The notes under the pieces were generated by a model, which was not told the DNA's origin, did not search any database, and saw only the letters and a program-made list of their open reading frames with translations. The position numbers and the translations under genes were made by a program. Below are positions 1 to 8,860 of a stretch of DNA of 64,000 bases, one piece after another (position 1 is the first letter of the stretch; each line of letters begins with the position of its first letter). Origin of the DNA: Falsihalocynthiibacter halioticoli (lineage in GTDB: Bacteria; Pseudomonadota; Alphaproteobacteria; Rhodobacterales; Rhodobacteraceae); assembly GCF_025802015.1 (NCBI RefSeq), contig NZ_JAOYFC010000002.1, positions 186,001 to 250,000 of the forward strand. Reading direction: 5' to 3'.

Positions 1-271
1 CACTTGGGCGACGAGGAAGGCGAATGACGTGCACCGCCTCTGCTTTCAGCCCCGTCGGGAAAGACATTTCGAGCCCCTCGCCCTCTTTGAGCTTTTCGAA
101 ACGTTCGCTTTCCTGCAGACGGCCCAGCGCCCCTTTGGTCAGGCGGTTGAGTCTGCGAACCGAGCGATCCATCCGCCCTTGCGGTTCCAGAAATACGACA
201 ACACGCCCCGGAAATTCGGCGATTTCATCAAGATTGGTTTCGTCAAAAAAGAGGGAAACGGGCGTTGTCAT
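1..271 (-). CDS. pepA: Leucyl aminopeptidase, N-terminal part (cut by window edge)
   Basis: The first 90 codons of a minus-strand gene start at an ATG at 269-271 and run off the window. A GGAG-like site (CAGGAG on the minus strand) lies just upstream. The translation begins MTTPVSLFFDETNLDE and carries the small mixed alpha/beta N-terminal domain typical of alphaproteobacterial M17 leucyl aminopeptidases; the metal-binding catalytic half lies outside. Cytosolic PepA removes N-terminal residues from peptides and doubles as a DNA-binding protein in some bacteria. It is divergent from lptF, the usual neighbour in Rhodobacteraceae, which supports the name. The family call rests on this partial domain and on context. 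Confidence 0.75.
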   Translation of the reverse strand, partial: MTTPVSLFFDETNLDEIAEFPGRVVVFLEPQGRMDRSVRRLNRLTKGALGRLQESERFEKLKEGEGLEMSFPTGLKAEAVHVIRLPRRPS

Positions 272-399
272 ATATTACTCCTGATGCAGTTGTTGCTCAT
301 TGGTAGCTTCTTGTTCCGACCAACACCAGATAGCAGTTTTCCCGCCGATAAGAATCCGATACCTTTCGTTGGATTATTGATTTGTCCATTGGAGCGAGT

Positions 400-1524
400 G
401 TGGCGAGATTCGACAGATATGTTCTGACCCAACTGCTTGTGTTTTTTGGGTTTTTCTCGTTGGTACTCGTCCTTGTATACTGGGTAAACCGCGCCGTATC
501 GCTGTTTGACCAACTTATCGCGAGCGGCTCCTCCGCGGGCGTGTTCCTAGAATTTACCGCTCTTACCCTGCCGCGCGTGATTCTTCTGGTCTTGCCGTTC
601 TCGGCATTTGTCGGAACGCTCTATGCGATCAACCGCCTAAGTTCGGAAAGCGAGTTGGTCGTGGTGCAATCTTCTGGCTATAGCCCATATCGCATGGCGC
701 GGCCCGTTTTTGTTTTTGGCGCTATCGTCGCATTGATGATGGGGGTTCTCGCCAATTTTCTTGTTCCGATTGCCCATGGCCAACTTGATGATCGCCGCGC
801 AGATATGGCGCAAAACGTGACGGCGAAAATCCTTGTTGATGGCACCTTTCTGCATCCAACCAAGGGCGTAACGCTTTATATCCGCAATATTTCACCGGAG
901 GGCGCGCTTTCGGATGTGTTCTTGTCAGACGCTCGTTCACCTGGTGTCCGTACATCCTATTCGGCTAAACGGGCCTTGATTGTCGACGACGAAGAAGGGC
1001 CAAAACTTCTTATGTTTGATGGGATAGCCCAGAGCTTGCGCGCCGAAGCCCAGCGTTTGTTTACCACCCGGTTTGACGATCTGGTGTTTGATATCTCCGA
1101 TCTTACCGGTTCACCACGCCGCTCCACGCGCCGCATCCAAGAACTCTCTACGCTTGAGCTTTTGAACCCAACGCCCAAGCTTGAGAAGGAAACCAGAAGC
1201 AAAGCAACGCGCATGCTATACCAAGGGCACCAGCGGATTGTTCAGCCGCTCTCTGCAATTTCGACAGTGCTGTTAGCCTTCTCCTGTCTCCTACTTGGTA
1301 ACTACAGCCGCTTCGGGCTTTGGCCGCAGATTGTTCTTGCGATCACGCTTTTGATCATCACCAAAGTTGTCGAGACAGCGACAGTTGACTTGGCCCAGCA
1401 ATCCACAGCGCATTGGCCGGCGGCTTATCTTACCGTCGTTGTCGGGCTATTACTGGCTCTCTTGAATTTGTGGATCGCGGCCAACCCGAATGTGGTAAAG
1501 CGCGTGAAAAGGCGAATGGCATGA
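400..1524 (+). CDS. lptF: LPS export ABC transporter permease LptF
   Basis: LptF is one of the two inner-membrane permeases of the LptB2FG machine that lifts lipopolysaccharide out of the inner membrane towards LptC/A/D. The 374-residue protein has the YjgP/YjgQ layout: two transmembrane helices near the N-terminus, a third near residue 100, a large periplasmic beta-jellyroll middle, and three helices at the C-terminus. I chose the GTG at 400 because GGAG at 391-394 is well spaced from it; an in-frame TTG at 382 lacks such a site. The stop overlaps the lptG start by four bases, so the two are translationally coupled. First gene of the lptF-lptG-lptD-surA-pdxA-rsmA run. Confidence 0.92.
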   Translation: MARFDRYVLTQLLVFFGFFSLVLVLVYWVNRAVSLFDQLIASGSSAGVFLEFTALTLPRVILLVLPFSAFVGTLYAINRLSSESELVVVQSSGYSPYRMARPVFVFGAIVALMMGVLANFLVPIAHGQLDDRRADMAQNVTAKILVDGTFLHPTKGVTLYIRNISPEGALSDVFLSDARSPGVRTSYSAKRALIVDDEEGPKLLMFDGIAQSLRAEAQRLFTTRFDDLVFDISDLTGSPRRSTRRIQELSTLELLNPTPKLEKETRSKATRMLYQGHQRIVQPLSAISTVLLAFSCLLLGNYSRFGLWPQIVLAITLLIITKVVETATVDLAQQSTAHWPAAYLTVVVGLLLALLNLWIAANPNVVKRVKRRMA

Positions 1525-2618
1525 CGCTTTATCTTTATATCGGGCGTAAATTCTTAAAGATTTTTCTGGGTGTGTTTGCCGGTTTCTATGGCATTGCGTT
1601 CCTACTTGATATTGTTGAACAGGTACGCCAGTTCTCCGGGACAGGCGTTTCGATCGCCGAAATATTGCATCTCGCACTCCTGAAAACCCCCGAGGCGATG
1701 TATGCCATTCTGCCGCTGGTGATGATCCTTGCGACCCTTGCGCTTTTCCTCGGGTTGGCACGCAGCAGCGAACTTGTGGTGATCCGCGCATCCGGTCGCT
1801 CCGCAATCCGAAGCCTCGCCTCTCCTGTGATCGTCGCGCTTTTTATCGGCGTTGTGAGCGTTGCGGCCTATAACCCAATTGTAGCGACAACAAAGCAGCA
1901 GTACGAAAAGGTCGCGCAATCGCATCGCCAAACGCAACAAAATACAATGTCCGTAAGTTCAGAGGGCTTGTGGCTTCGGCAGGTCTCGGAGACTCAACAA
2001 TCCGTGGTGAGAGCGTCGGAAGCCAATCTTGACGGAACAGAGCTCTGGAATACTACTTTCATCAATTTTGACGACGACGGCGACCCTGTTGTTCGGATCG
2101 AAGCGGCTCATGCCAAGTTGATGGACGGTTACTGGGAGCTTTACGGCATTAAGAAGTGGCCCCTACAAGGCACCAACAACCCAGAACGTGACGCGGAATT
2201 GTTGGAACGGATGGATTTGCAAACCGACCTTACACGAGACCAAATCCGCGATAGTTTTGGTACTCCGAACGCAATTTCGATCTGGGAGTTGCCGGCCTTC
2301 ATCGACACGCTGGAGCGCGCAGGGTTTTCTGCGCTAAAGCACCGCGTCTGGCTGAACCGCGAACTTGCGATGCCGATTATGTTTGTGGCTATGGTTTTGA
2401 TCGGTGCCGGTTTCACAATGCGGCATACGCGTTTTGGTCGAACAGGAACCATGGTTCTATTTTCAATCCTGCTTGGGTTCAGTCTGTTTTTTATCCGTGA
2501 TTTCGTTCAGATTTTCGGAGAGAACGGTCAGGTACCGGTATTGCTTGCAACTTGGAGCCCACCAGTCGTCGCGATCAGCATCGCGGTCGCCATCTTGTTG
2601 CACATGGAGGATGGATGA
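1521..2618 (+). CDS. lptG: LPS export ABC transporter permease LptG
   Basis: Second permease of LptB2FG, partner of LptF. The 365-residue protein begins MTLYLYIGRKFLKIF and has the same fold: paired N-terminal helices, a helix around 100-120, a periplasmic jellyroll and three C-terminal helices. An in-frame upstream extension exists, but the ATG at 1521 forms an ATGA overlap with the lptF stop, the common coupling pattern here, and gives the usual family length. It ends in a second ATGA overlap with lptD. The ATPase LptB is not encoded in this window, as usual. Confidence 0.92.
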   Translation: MTLYLYIGRKFLKIFLGVFAGFYGIAFLLDIVEQVRQFSGTGVSIAEILHLALLKTPEAMYAILPLVMILATLALFLGLARSSELVVIRASGRSAIRSLASPVIVALFIGVVSVAAYNPIVATTKQQYEKVAQSHRQTQQNTMSVSSEGLWLRQVSETQQSVVRASEANLDGTELWNTTFINFDDDGDPVVRIEAAHAKLMDGYWELYGIKKWPLQGTNNPERDAELLERMDLQTDLTRDQIRDSFGTPNAISIWELPAFIDTLERAGFSALKHRVWLNRELAMPIMFVAMVLIGAGFTMRHTRFGRTGTMVLFSILLGFSLFFIRDFVQIFGENGQVPVLLATWSPPVVAISIAVAILLHMEDG

Positions 2619-4756
2619 CCAAGTTTGCGACAATTTTCGCGGCACTCTTTGTATGGGGGGCTGCTGCGCTTGCCCAAAGTTCGGGTGCGTCAGGCAGCAA
2701 CGATGCAGCGGCGTCGCTTGTTGCTGATTCACTTACTGTGGACGAAGATGGCTCTCTGGTTGCCGATGGCAATATCGAAGTCGTTTTCCAAGGTCGTAAA
2801 CTAACAGCCGACAAGATTACCTATTCCCCCAAATCCGATAAACTTTCGATAACCGGCCCGATCCGGCTATCAGACGGCACAAACATCCGGATTCTTGCAG
2901 AAGCAGGCGAACTTGATTCCGCTTTTGAAAACGGAATTCTGACTGGTGCTCGCTTGGTATTGAACTCACGTGTTCAAATTGCCTCCGAGCAGATCCAGCG
3001 TGTAAACGGTCGATATACCCAACTCTATAAATCTGTTGCCTCGTCTTGCCAGACTTGCTTGGGGAACCCGACCCCGCTTTGGGAAATCCGCGCGGACCGC
3101 GTAACGCACGACAATATCGAAAAACAGATATATTTCGAGCGCGCGCAATTCCGTTTCATGGGGGTTCCCCTCGCGTATATCCCCAACCTTCGGATGCCTG
3201 ATCCGTCGGTAGAGCGCTACAACGGTTTCCTCGTACCTCGTGCGATTTCGGACTCAAACCTCGGAATTGGTATTGCCACCCCTTACTTCATTACCCTTGG
3301 CGACAGTCGCGACGTGACGCTCACACCGATCATCGCAACAGAAACCACGACATTGGCTGTCCGCTATCGTCAGGCGCTGCGAGATGGGTTTATTACCGCA
3401 GAGGGCGCCGTCTCGAGAGATACCCTCCGCCCTGGAGAAACGCGGGCGTATTTGTTTGCAGATGGTGATTTCAAACTACCGAACGACTATAAGCTGGCTC
3501 TCGGTATTCAGCTGGTTTCTGACCGCGCGTATTTGTTGTCTTATGATTTTTCTAACCGCGATATTCTCGTGAATGACGCCAAGTTAAGTCGCGTCAAACG
3601 TAACAACTATGTCGAAGGAACCATCGTCGACACCTACTCACTTCGAGATTCCGTCGACAACGACACACAACCCAACCTATCCGCAGATGCCATTTATGAA
3701 CGCCGGTTCGCGCCGAGCGGGGTTGGCGGGCAAGCCTATGCTAAATTCACGCTACATGCCCACGAACGCAAATCTAATGCGAACGTTGTAGGGCGAGACG
3801 TTGCACGCACATCGTTTGAAGGCAATTGGCAACGCAGCGATGTGTTGTTTGGCGGGATATTGGGAACCGCTGTTGCAGACGCCTCCTTTGACTTTTACGG
3901 CATCGACAATGACAGCAACTACCCGCCAAACCTTTCCCGATCAAACGCAACAATCGGCGGCGAGTTTCGGTTGCCAATGCAGAGGTTCACGTCACGCGGC
4001 ACGAGCCACCTGCTCGAACCGGTCGCGCAACTGCTCTATACCGCGTCTTCCGGTGAAGAGCCGCCGAACGAAGACAGCACCGAAGCCCAACTGGACGAAG
4101 CAAATCTCTTCTCCCTTTCCCGATTCCCCGGTGTGGACCGTCGCGAAACCGGCCTCCGTGCAAACATTGGCCTGAAGTATCGGCAAATTACCGCTAGTGG
4201 TTGGAACTTTGGAGCGACGGTTGGACGTGTGCTTTGGCAGGAAGACACCGGCCTTTTCAACGAAGGTTCCGGACTTGACGGAATACGTTCTGACTGGCTT
4301 GCTGCACTCGAACTCAGCCTTCCAAATGACCTTTCATTCTCGTCACGAAATCTGATCAATGACGGCTTCCGCTTTACACAAAGTGAAACACTCATCGAAT
4401 ACGACAAAGGTCCGCTTCGCCTTGCCACAGGCTATATCTGGCTGCGCCCGGAACCCGCGATCGACCGAGATACGAATGTTTCTGAATGGAACTTCCTTGC
4501 CGATTACAGGGTGAATGACAACTGGAAAGCTGTGACTGACTGGCGGTATGACTTCGAGGCCCAATCTCCAGCGCGGGCCGGACTTAGCTTGACCTACACC
4601 AACGAGTGTATCGAAGTTGATCTTTCAATATCTCGACGCTTCACCTTCAATGATGAGGTTGATCCCACGACACGTTTTGGCTTCTCTCTTGCGCTTCTTG
4701 GCTTTGGAGACAATAACAGTAGTCGCAAAATCCGCAGCAATCGCTGCCGTGTGTAA
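2615..4756 (+). CDS. lptD: LPS-assembly outer-membrane protein LptD
   Basis: LptD is the outer-membrane barrel that, with the lipoprotein plug LptE, inserts LPS into the outer leaflet. The 713-residue protein starts with a signal peptide (MTKFATIFAALFVWG to about residue 20, ending AALAQ). An OstA/LptA-like periplasmic domain follows (about 40-150), then a long beta-rich barrel. Four cysteines stand out: a CQTC pair near 145-148, one near 663 (NECIE) and one at 711 (NRCRV). E. coli LptD also uses two N-side and two C-side cysteines to form activating disulfides, so this arrangement looks preserved, though that is inference. The start at 2615 overlaps the lptG stop (ATGA); an in-frame extension to 2552 is unlikely because it hides the signal peptide. 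Confidence 0.92.
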   Translation: MTKFATIFAALFVWGAAALAQSSGASGSNDAAASLVADSLTVDEDGSLVADGNIEVVFQGRKLTADKITYSPKSDKLSITGPIRLSDGTNIRILAEAGELDSAFENGILTGARLVLNSRVQIASEQIQRVNGRYTQLYKSVASSCQTCLGNPTPLWEIRADRVTHDNIEKQIYFERAQFRFMGVPLAYIPNLRMPDPSVERYNGFLVPRAISDSNLGIGIATPYFITLGDSRDVTLTPIIATETTTLAVRYRQALRDGFITAEGAVSRDTLRPGETRAYLFADGDFKLPNDYKLALGIQLVSDRAYLLSYDFSNRDILVNDAKLSRVKRNNYVEGTIVDTYSLRDSVDNDTQPNLSADAIYERRFAPSGVGGQAYAKFTLHAHERKSNANVVGRDVARTSFEGNWQRSDVLFGGILGTAVADASFDFYGIDNDSNYPPNLSRSNATIGGEFRLPMQRFTSRGTSHLLEPVAQLLYTASSGEEPPNEDSTEAQLDEANLFSLSRFPGVDRRETGLRANIGLKYRQITASGWNFGATVGRVLWQEDTGLFNEGSGLDGIRSDWLAALELSLPNDLSFSSRNLINDGFRFTQSETLIEYDKGPLRLATGYIWLRPEPAIDRDTNVSEWNFLADYRVNDNWKAVTDWRYDFEAQSPARAGLSLTYTNECIEVDLSISRRFTFNDEVDPTTRFGFSLALLGFGDNNSSRKIRSNRCRV

Positions 4757-4797
4757 CGAATATGCTGCCATCGCAGCAGGAACAGGACGAAACAGAT

Positions 4798-6036
4798 ATG
4801 AGAGCACGACGTCTTTTTGCTCATCTGGCTGTTATGGCAAGCCTTGGTCTCGCTGCCCTCTCCGGCACAACAAACCAAACACTGGCTGAGTCTCCGTTCG
4901 ATCCTGTGATCTATGTGAATGACGAGGTCATTACTCGCTACGAGGTTGAGCAGCGGCAAAAATTTCTGAAAGTTCTTGGTAACGCTGGCGATCTCCAAAA
5001 AGCAGCGCAGGACCGTTTGATCGAAGAAAGCCTGTATCGCCTCGCAGGCCGACGTTACGGTATTGAGCCAACTCAAGAAGAAATCGAAGAAGGCATGGCA
5101 GAATTTGCCGCCCGCGCCGAGCTGGAACCTCAAGAGTTCATCATGGAACTTGAAAAAGAGGAAATCGACGCCTCCACTTTCCGCGATTTTGTAACCGCCG
5201 GTATTATCTGGCGGAACGTAGTTGGCGGCCGCTTTGGGGCTCGAGCAACGGTTACCGAAGCAGAAATCGACCGCGCGCTGTCCTTGTCCTCCAACACAGG
5301 TGGCATCCGGGTATTGCTTTCGGAAATCATCTTACCCGCCGATACGCCCGAAAACGCAGAACGCGCTGCAGACCTCGCCAAAGAAATCGCGCTTATCACA
5401 TCAGAAAAGAGTTTCTCTGCAGCGGCGGCACAGGTTTCTGTATCGCCTTCGCGCGAGAATGGTGGCCAATTGGATTGGCTAAACCTGTCAAATCTACCGC
5501 CGACAATCCGACCGATTTTGCTCACTATGACTCCAGGTGAAATTACCGACCCTATCGAGTTGCCTGATGCTATCGCGATTTTCCAGTTGCGCGGCCTACA
5601 AGAAACAGGCCCGGTAATAGAGTCCGAAGTCGCGGTTGAATATGCCCGCCTTTACGTCCCGCTCAGCTCACCGGAAAAAGAGATCAACGCCGCGCGGAAC
5701 ATCCGCGAAACCAATGATACTTGTGAAGACCTTTACGGCACATATGGCGATTTGCCCATGGAGAATTTTGAGATCATTTCCCAAGCAAGCCGCGAAGTTC
5801 CTGCAGATATTGCACGCGAACTTGCGTTGTTGGACGAAGGTGAAACCTCCTCGCGCCTGCGCCGCAACAATGGGCAAACGATGGTTGTTTTGATGCTATG
5901 TGGCCGAACTGCCGCCCTCCCCGAAGATGCCGATCGCGAAGCTATTCGTGCCTCGCTGTTCAATCAACGTCTGTCCTCTTATGCAAGCGGGTATCTTGGT
6001 GAGCTGCGCGCCAACTCGCAAATTCGGTATCCATGA
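4798..6036 (+). CDS. surA: SurA-type periplasmic peptidyl-prolyl isomerase / chaperone
   Basis: Periplasmic chaperone expected to escort unfolded outer-membrane proteins to the BAM complex. The 412-residue protein has a signal peptide (residues 1-30, hydrophobic run LAVMASLGLAAL). A helical SurA_N region follows (VNDEVITRYEVEQRQ onward), then one parvulin-type rotamase domain around 180-285, including NGGQLDWL. E. coli SurA has two parvulin domains, so this is the shorter alphaproteobacterial form. I set the start at the ATG at 4798, which has AGGA upstream and puts the signal peptide first; an ATG at 4762 would add 12 polar residues before it. The stop overlaps pdxA by four bases. Confidence 0.87.
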   Translation: MRARRLFAHLAVMASLGLAALSGTTNQTLAESPFDPVIYVNDEVITRYEVEQRQKFLKVLGNAGDLQKAAQDRLIEESLYRLAGRRYGIEPTQEEIEEGMAEFAARAELEPQEFIMELEKEEIDASTFRDFVTAGIIWRNVVGGRFGARATVTEAEIDRALSLSSNTGGIRVLLSEIILPADTPENAERAADLAKEIALITSEKSFSAAAAQVSVSPSRENGGQLDWLNLSNLPPTIRPILLTMTPGEITDPIELPDAIAIFQLRGLQETGPVIESEVAVEYARLYVPLSSPEKEINAARNIRETNDTCEDLYGTYGDLPMENFEIISQASREVPADIARELALLDEGETSSRLRRNNGQTMVVLMLCGRTAALPEDADREAIRASLFNQRLSSYASGYLGELRANSQIRYP

Positions 6037-7034
6037 GCCTCGCGCCTATTGCTCTGACATGTGGCGAACCGGCTGGCATTGGGCTTGAGCTGGCTGAAAA
6101 AGCCTATGCCGCGCTCGGCACTTCGGTCCCATTTTTCCTGATTGCTGATCCCACTCATCTCACACAACAGCAGCCATATGTCGAGATAGCGCATCCGTCA
6201 GAGGCCATCGCCGCTCTTGAAAATGGCCTCCCCGTTCTGCCGCACAAATTTCCTGCACCCAATACGGCAGGAAAAGCTGATCCCGCAAACGCACGCGCCG
6301 TTGTTGAAGTCATTGAGCGCGCAGTTGGTCTTGTTCAATCGGGCGAGGCTTCGGCTGTTTGCACAAACCCGATCAACAAGAAAGCGCTCAAAGATGGAGC
6401 CGGGTTTGAATTTCCGGGGCACACAGAATTTCTTGCGCATCTAGGCGGCGTAGAGCGCGTTGTGATGATGCTTGCGAGCGAGCAGCTGCGTGTTGTTCCA
6501 ACGACCATCCACATCGCCCTGAAAGACGTCCCAAAGCAACTCACCGCAGAATTGCTGCAAGACACGATCCGAATTACTGCTGAAGGATTGCGGGCGGATT
6601 TTGGCATTTCCAATCCACGTATCGCCGTTGCCGGCCTAAATCCGCACGCCGGTGAAGGCGGAGCGATGGGGACGGAAGAACAGGATATGATCTCTGGCGT
6701 CCTCAGGGCCCTACAGCAAGAAAACGGCTCCTTTAAACTGAACGGCCCTCTCCCTGCGGATACGATGTTCCACGCACGCGCACGGGCCGGATATGACGCA
6801 GCGGTCTGCATGTATCACGATCAGGCGTTGATCCCGATCAAGACGCTTGATTTTGATCGCGGCGTGAATGTGACTCTCGGACTGCCGTTTGTTCGCACCT
6901 CACCCGATCACGGTACCGCATTTGACATTGCGGGGCGTGGCATAGCCGAGCCCACAAGCCTGATTGAAGCGCTAAAACTCGCGCACCATATGGCGAGCCG
7001 TCGCGCGGCAGCACGCACAGAAACGACAGGATAG
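6033..7034 (+). CDS. pdxA: 4-hydroxythreonine-4-phosphate dehydrogenase
   Basis: PdxA oxidises 4-phosphohydroxy-L-threonine with NAD to an unstable ketone that condenses with deoxyxylulose phosphate on PdxJ to make pyridoxine 5-phosphate (vitamin B6). The 333-residue protein is the usual length. It begins LTCGEPAGIGLELA, the PdxA signature, and keeps the metal-site histidine regions GHTEFLAH, NPHAGEGG and SPDHGTAFDIAGRG. The start overlaps the surA stop by four bases and rsmA follows six bases later. The surA-pdxA-rsmA order is widespread in proteobacteria. Confidence 0.95.
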   Translation: MSLAPIALTCGEPAGIGLELAEKAYAALGTSVPFFLIADPTHLTQQQPYVEIAHPSEAIAALENGLPVLPHKFPAPNTAGKADPANARAVVEVIERAVGLVQSGEASAVCTNPINKKALKDGAGFEFPGHTEFLAHLGGVERVVMMLASEQLRVVPTTIHIALKDVPKQLTAELLQDTIRITAEGLRADFGISNPRIAVAGLNPHAGEGGAMGTEEQDMISGVLRALQQENGSFKLNGPLPADTMFHARARAGYDAAVCMYHDQALIPIKTLDFDRGVNVTLGLPFVRTSPDHGTAFDIAGRGIAEPTSLIEALKLAHHMASRRAAARTETTG

Positions 7035-7040
7035 CGCGCC

Positions 7041-7883
7041 ATGGCAACCATTGATTCTCTCCCCTCCCTGTCAGAAGTCATAAAAACGCATGGGCTTGCC
7101 GCCAAGAAGTCGCTCGGGCAAAACTTTCTGCTTGATCTCAATCTAACTGCCAAGATCGCGCGGCAGGCCGGTGATCTAACAGGGTGTGATGTGCTTGAGG
7201 TTGGGCCCGGTCCCGGTGGCTTGACGCGCGGATTGCTTGCGGAAGGCGCGCGTCGCGTGCTTGCGGTGGAGAAAGACAGCCGCTGTCTTCCTGCCCTTGA
7301 AGAAATCGCCGCGGCCTATCCAGGTCAGTTATCTGTAATCAACGGCGATGCTTTGGAGGTTAACCCTCTGACAGCACTGACCCCTCCGATCCGTGTCGTG
7401 GCGAATTTGCCCTATAACGTTGGAACCGAACTCCTTGTTCGATGGCTTACACCAAAGGACTGGCCGCCGTTTTGGGATAGCCTCACCTTGATGTTCCAAC
7501 GCGAAGTCGCAAACAGGATTGTCGCCGAACCAGGAAGCAAAGCCTATGGCCGCCTCGCCATACTCGCACAATGGCGTTGTGAGGCAAGAATAGTGATGTC
7601 CTTGCCGCCAGAAGCCTTTTCTCCGCCGCCTAAAGTTCATTCGGCTGTCGTGCATCTTCAGAAGCGGGATAAACCGTTGTTTGAAGCAGACCCCAAGGTG
7701 TTGTCGCGCGTTGTTGCTGCTGGATTCAATCAACGGCGTAAGATGCTTCGCGCTTCCTTGAAAAGCGTTGCGCCCGATATCGAAGACCGACTGATCGCCT
7801 CTGGCATCAAGCCAACAGAACGCGCAGAACAGGTTTCAATCGAGCAGTTCTGTGCTCTGGCACGCAACATCGCGGCAGGCTAA
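7041..7883 (+). CDS. rsmA: 16S rRNA dimethyladenosine methyltransferase
   Basis: RsmA (KsgA) dimethylates two adjacent adenines near the 3' end of 16S rRNA during late 30S assembly, using S-adenosylmethionine. The 280-residue protein shows KKSLGQNFLLD near the N-terminus, the SAM-binding motif LEVGPGPGGLTRGLL (about 52-66), an acidic ribose-binding AVEKD, and the catalytic motif ANLPYNVGT. The C-terminal domain carries the typical FNQRRKMLR segment. Last gene of the lpt operon; a perfect 12-bp stem terminator follows within 35 bases. Confidence 0.95.
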   Translation: MATIDSLPSLSEVIKTHGLAAKKSLGQNFLLDLNLTAKIARQAGDLTGCDVLEVGPGPGGLTRGLLAEGARRVLAVEKDSRCLPALEEIAAAYPGQLSVINGDALEVNPLTALTPPIRVVANLPYNVGTELLVRWLTPKDWPPFWDSLTLMFQREVANRIVAEPGSKAYGRLAILAQWRCEARIVMSLPPEAFSPPPKVHSAVVHLQKRDKPLFEADPKVLSRVVAAGFNQRRKMLRASLKSVAPDIEDRLIASGIKPTERAEQVSIEQFCALARNIAAG

Positions 7884-7913
7884 TCGCTCTAAAACCAAAC
7901 ACAGCTAAACACA

Positions 7914-7950
7914 CAAAAAAGGCGCCAAAACAAAATGTTGGCGCCTTTTC
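7914..7950. terminator. Bidirectional intrinsic terminator between rsmA and the DUF4167 gene
   Basis: A perfect 12-bp inverted repeat (AAAAGGCGCCAA, nine-base loop, TTGGCGCCTTTT) sits between two convergent genes. A-rich and T-rich flanks on either side allow it to work for both. Confidence 0.85.
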
Positions 7951-7969
7951 TAAATGTTCTACGTAAAGA

Positions 7970-8623
7970 TCAGTCTTCGCTAGCGGCCTGCACTTCTGGT
8001 GCGGCTTCAGGCTCAGCTGGTTTACTCTTGCGTGCACGTGGTTTCTTCGGCGCAGGCTCTTTTTGAGCCTCGGCGGCTTCCGGCTGCTCGCTTTGTGCCG
8101 CTTGATCTACAGGCTTCGGATTACGCGGCTTGCGTGGCCGACGGTTCTGCGGCTTGCTTGGCTTTGTTTCCGGTGTGTCGACCAATGCGCTTTCTGATTG
8201 TGTATCCATAACATCAGGTTGCGGCGCATTCGCAGGATCATCCGCATACGGCTGTTGGCCAGATTTCTGCTGGTTTTCCTGCCGCTCAAGACGCTCTGCC
8301 CGCTCGGCATCGCGTTGTGCTTGGCGCTCGCGGTTCTGAGCTTCTTGTGCCTCGCGCTTCGCTTCCATCTCACGCTGGTTCTCTGCAAGAAGGCGCGTGT
8401 AATGTTCGGCGTGCTGCGCAAAGTTTTCGGCGGCAACCCGGTCGTTCGCAAGCTGCGCATCACGGGTAAGCTGGTTGTATTTATCGATGATTTGCTGCGG
8501 GGTTCCGCGCACTTTTCCCTCTGGACCGGAACTATCAAATACTCGGTTGGAGATATTTCCGCCCGGTTGGGAATTGCGGTTGCGATTATTCTTGCCCCGC
8601 GAACGTGTCTTAGAAGATCTCAT
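7970..8623 (-). CDS. DUF4167 domain protein, charged and low complexity
   Basis: A 217-residue cytosolic protein. The N-terminus is basic and Asn/Arg rich (MRSSKTRSRGKNNRNR). A conserved DUF4167 core follows at about 20-80, with NRVFDSSGPEGKVRGTP and a helical stretch containing QHAEHYTRLL. The rest is Gln/Glu/Arg-rich coiled coil ending in a Pro/Lys/Ala tail (KKPRARKSKPAEPE). The family is nearly always found next to prmC-prfA in alphaproteobacteria, as here, and its basic ends suggest RNA or ribosome contact, but no function is established. Starts at the ATG at 8621-8623. Confidence 0.8.
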   Translation of the reverse strand: MRSSKTRSRGKNNRNRNSQPGGNISNRVFDSSGPEGKVRGTPQQIIDKYNQLTRDAQLANDRVAAENFAQHAEHYTRLLAENQREMEAKREAQEAQNRERQAQRDAERAERLERQENQQKSGQQPYADDPANAPQPDVMDTQSESALVDTPETKPSKPQNRRPRKPRNPKPVDQAAQSEQPEAAEAQKEPAPKKPRARKSKPAEPEAAPEVQAASED

Positions 8624-8860
8624 AAATTATTTACCCAGCCCTATTCATGGCATTCGTAAGGACCACTACCGCGCCTCTTGCGTGGGGTTTCTAAACCGGG
8701 CCTGACGATTTCTGGCTTATAAACAAGGGGGACCGCTCTCGCATCCGCCTCCTTGCGTAGTCCTGAGTAAACACGATGGCACGGGGAAAACAAGTCAAAA
8801 CTCGCATTTCTCGCGTTTCCTTGGCGTTTTTTGACCGATTTGCGGCGAAAACCCTACGAA

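Noticed and set aside
8041..8620. Plus-strand frames over the DUF4167 gene, Cys/Arg/Leu rich
   Set aside because: They are antisense shadows of the Gln/Glu/Arg-rich coding strand.
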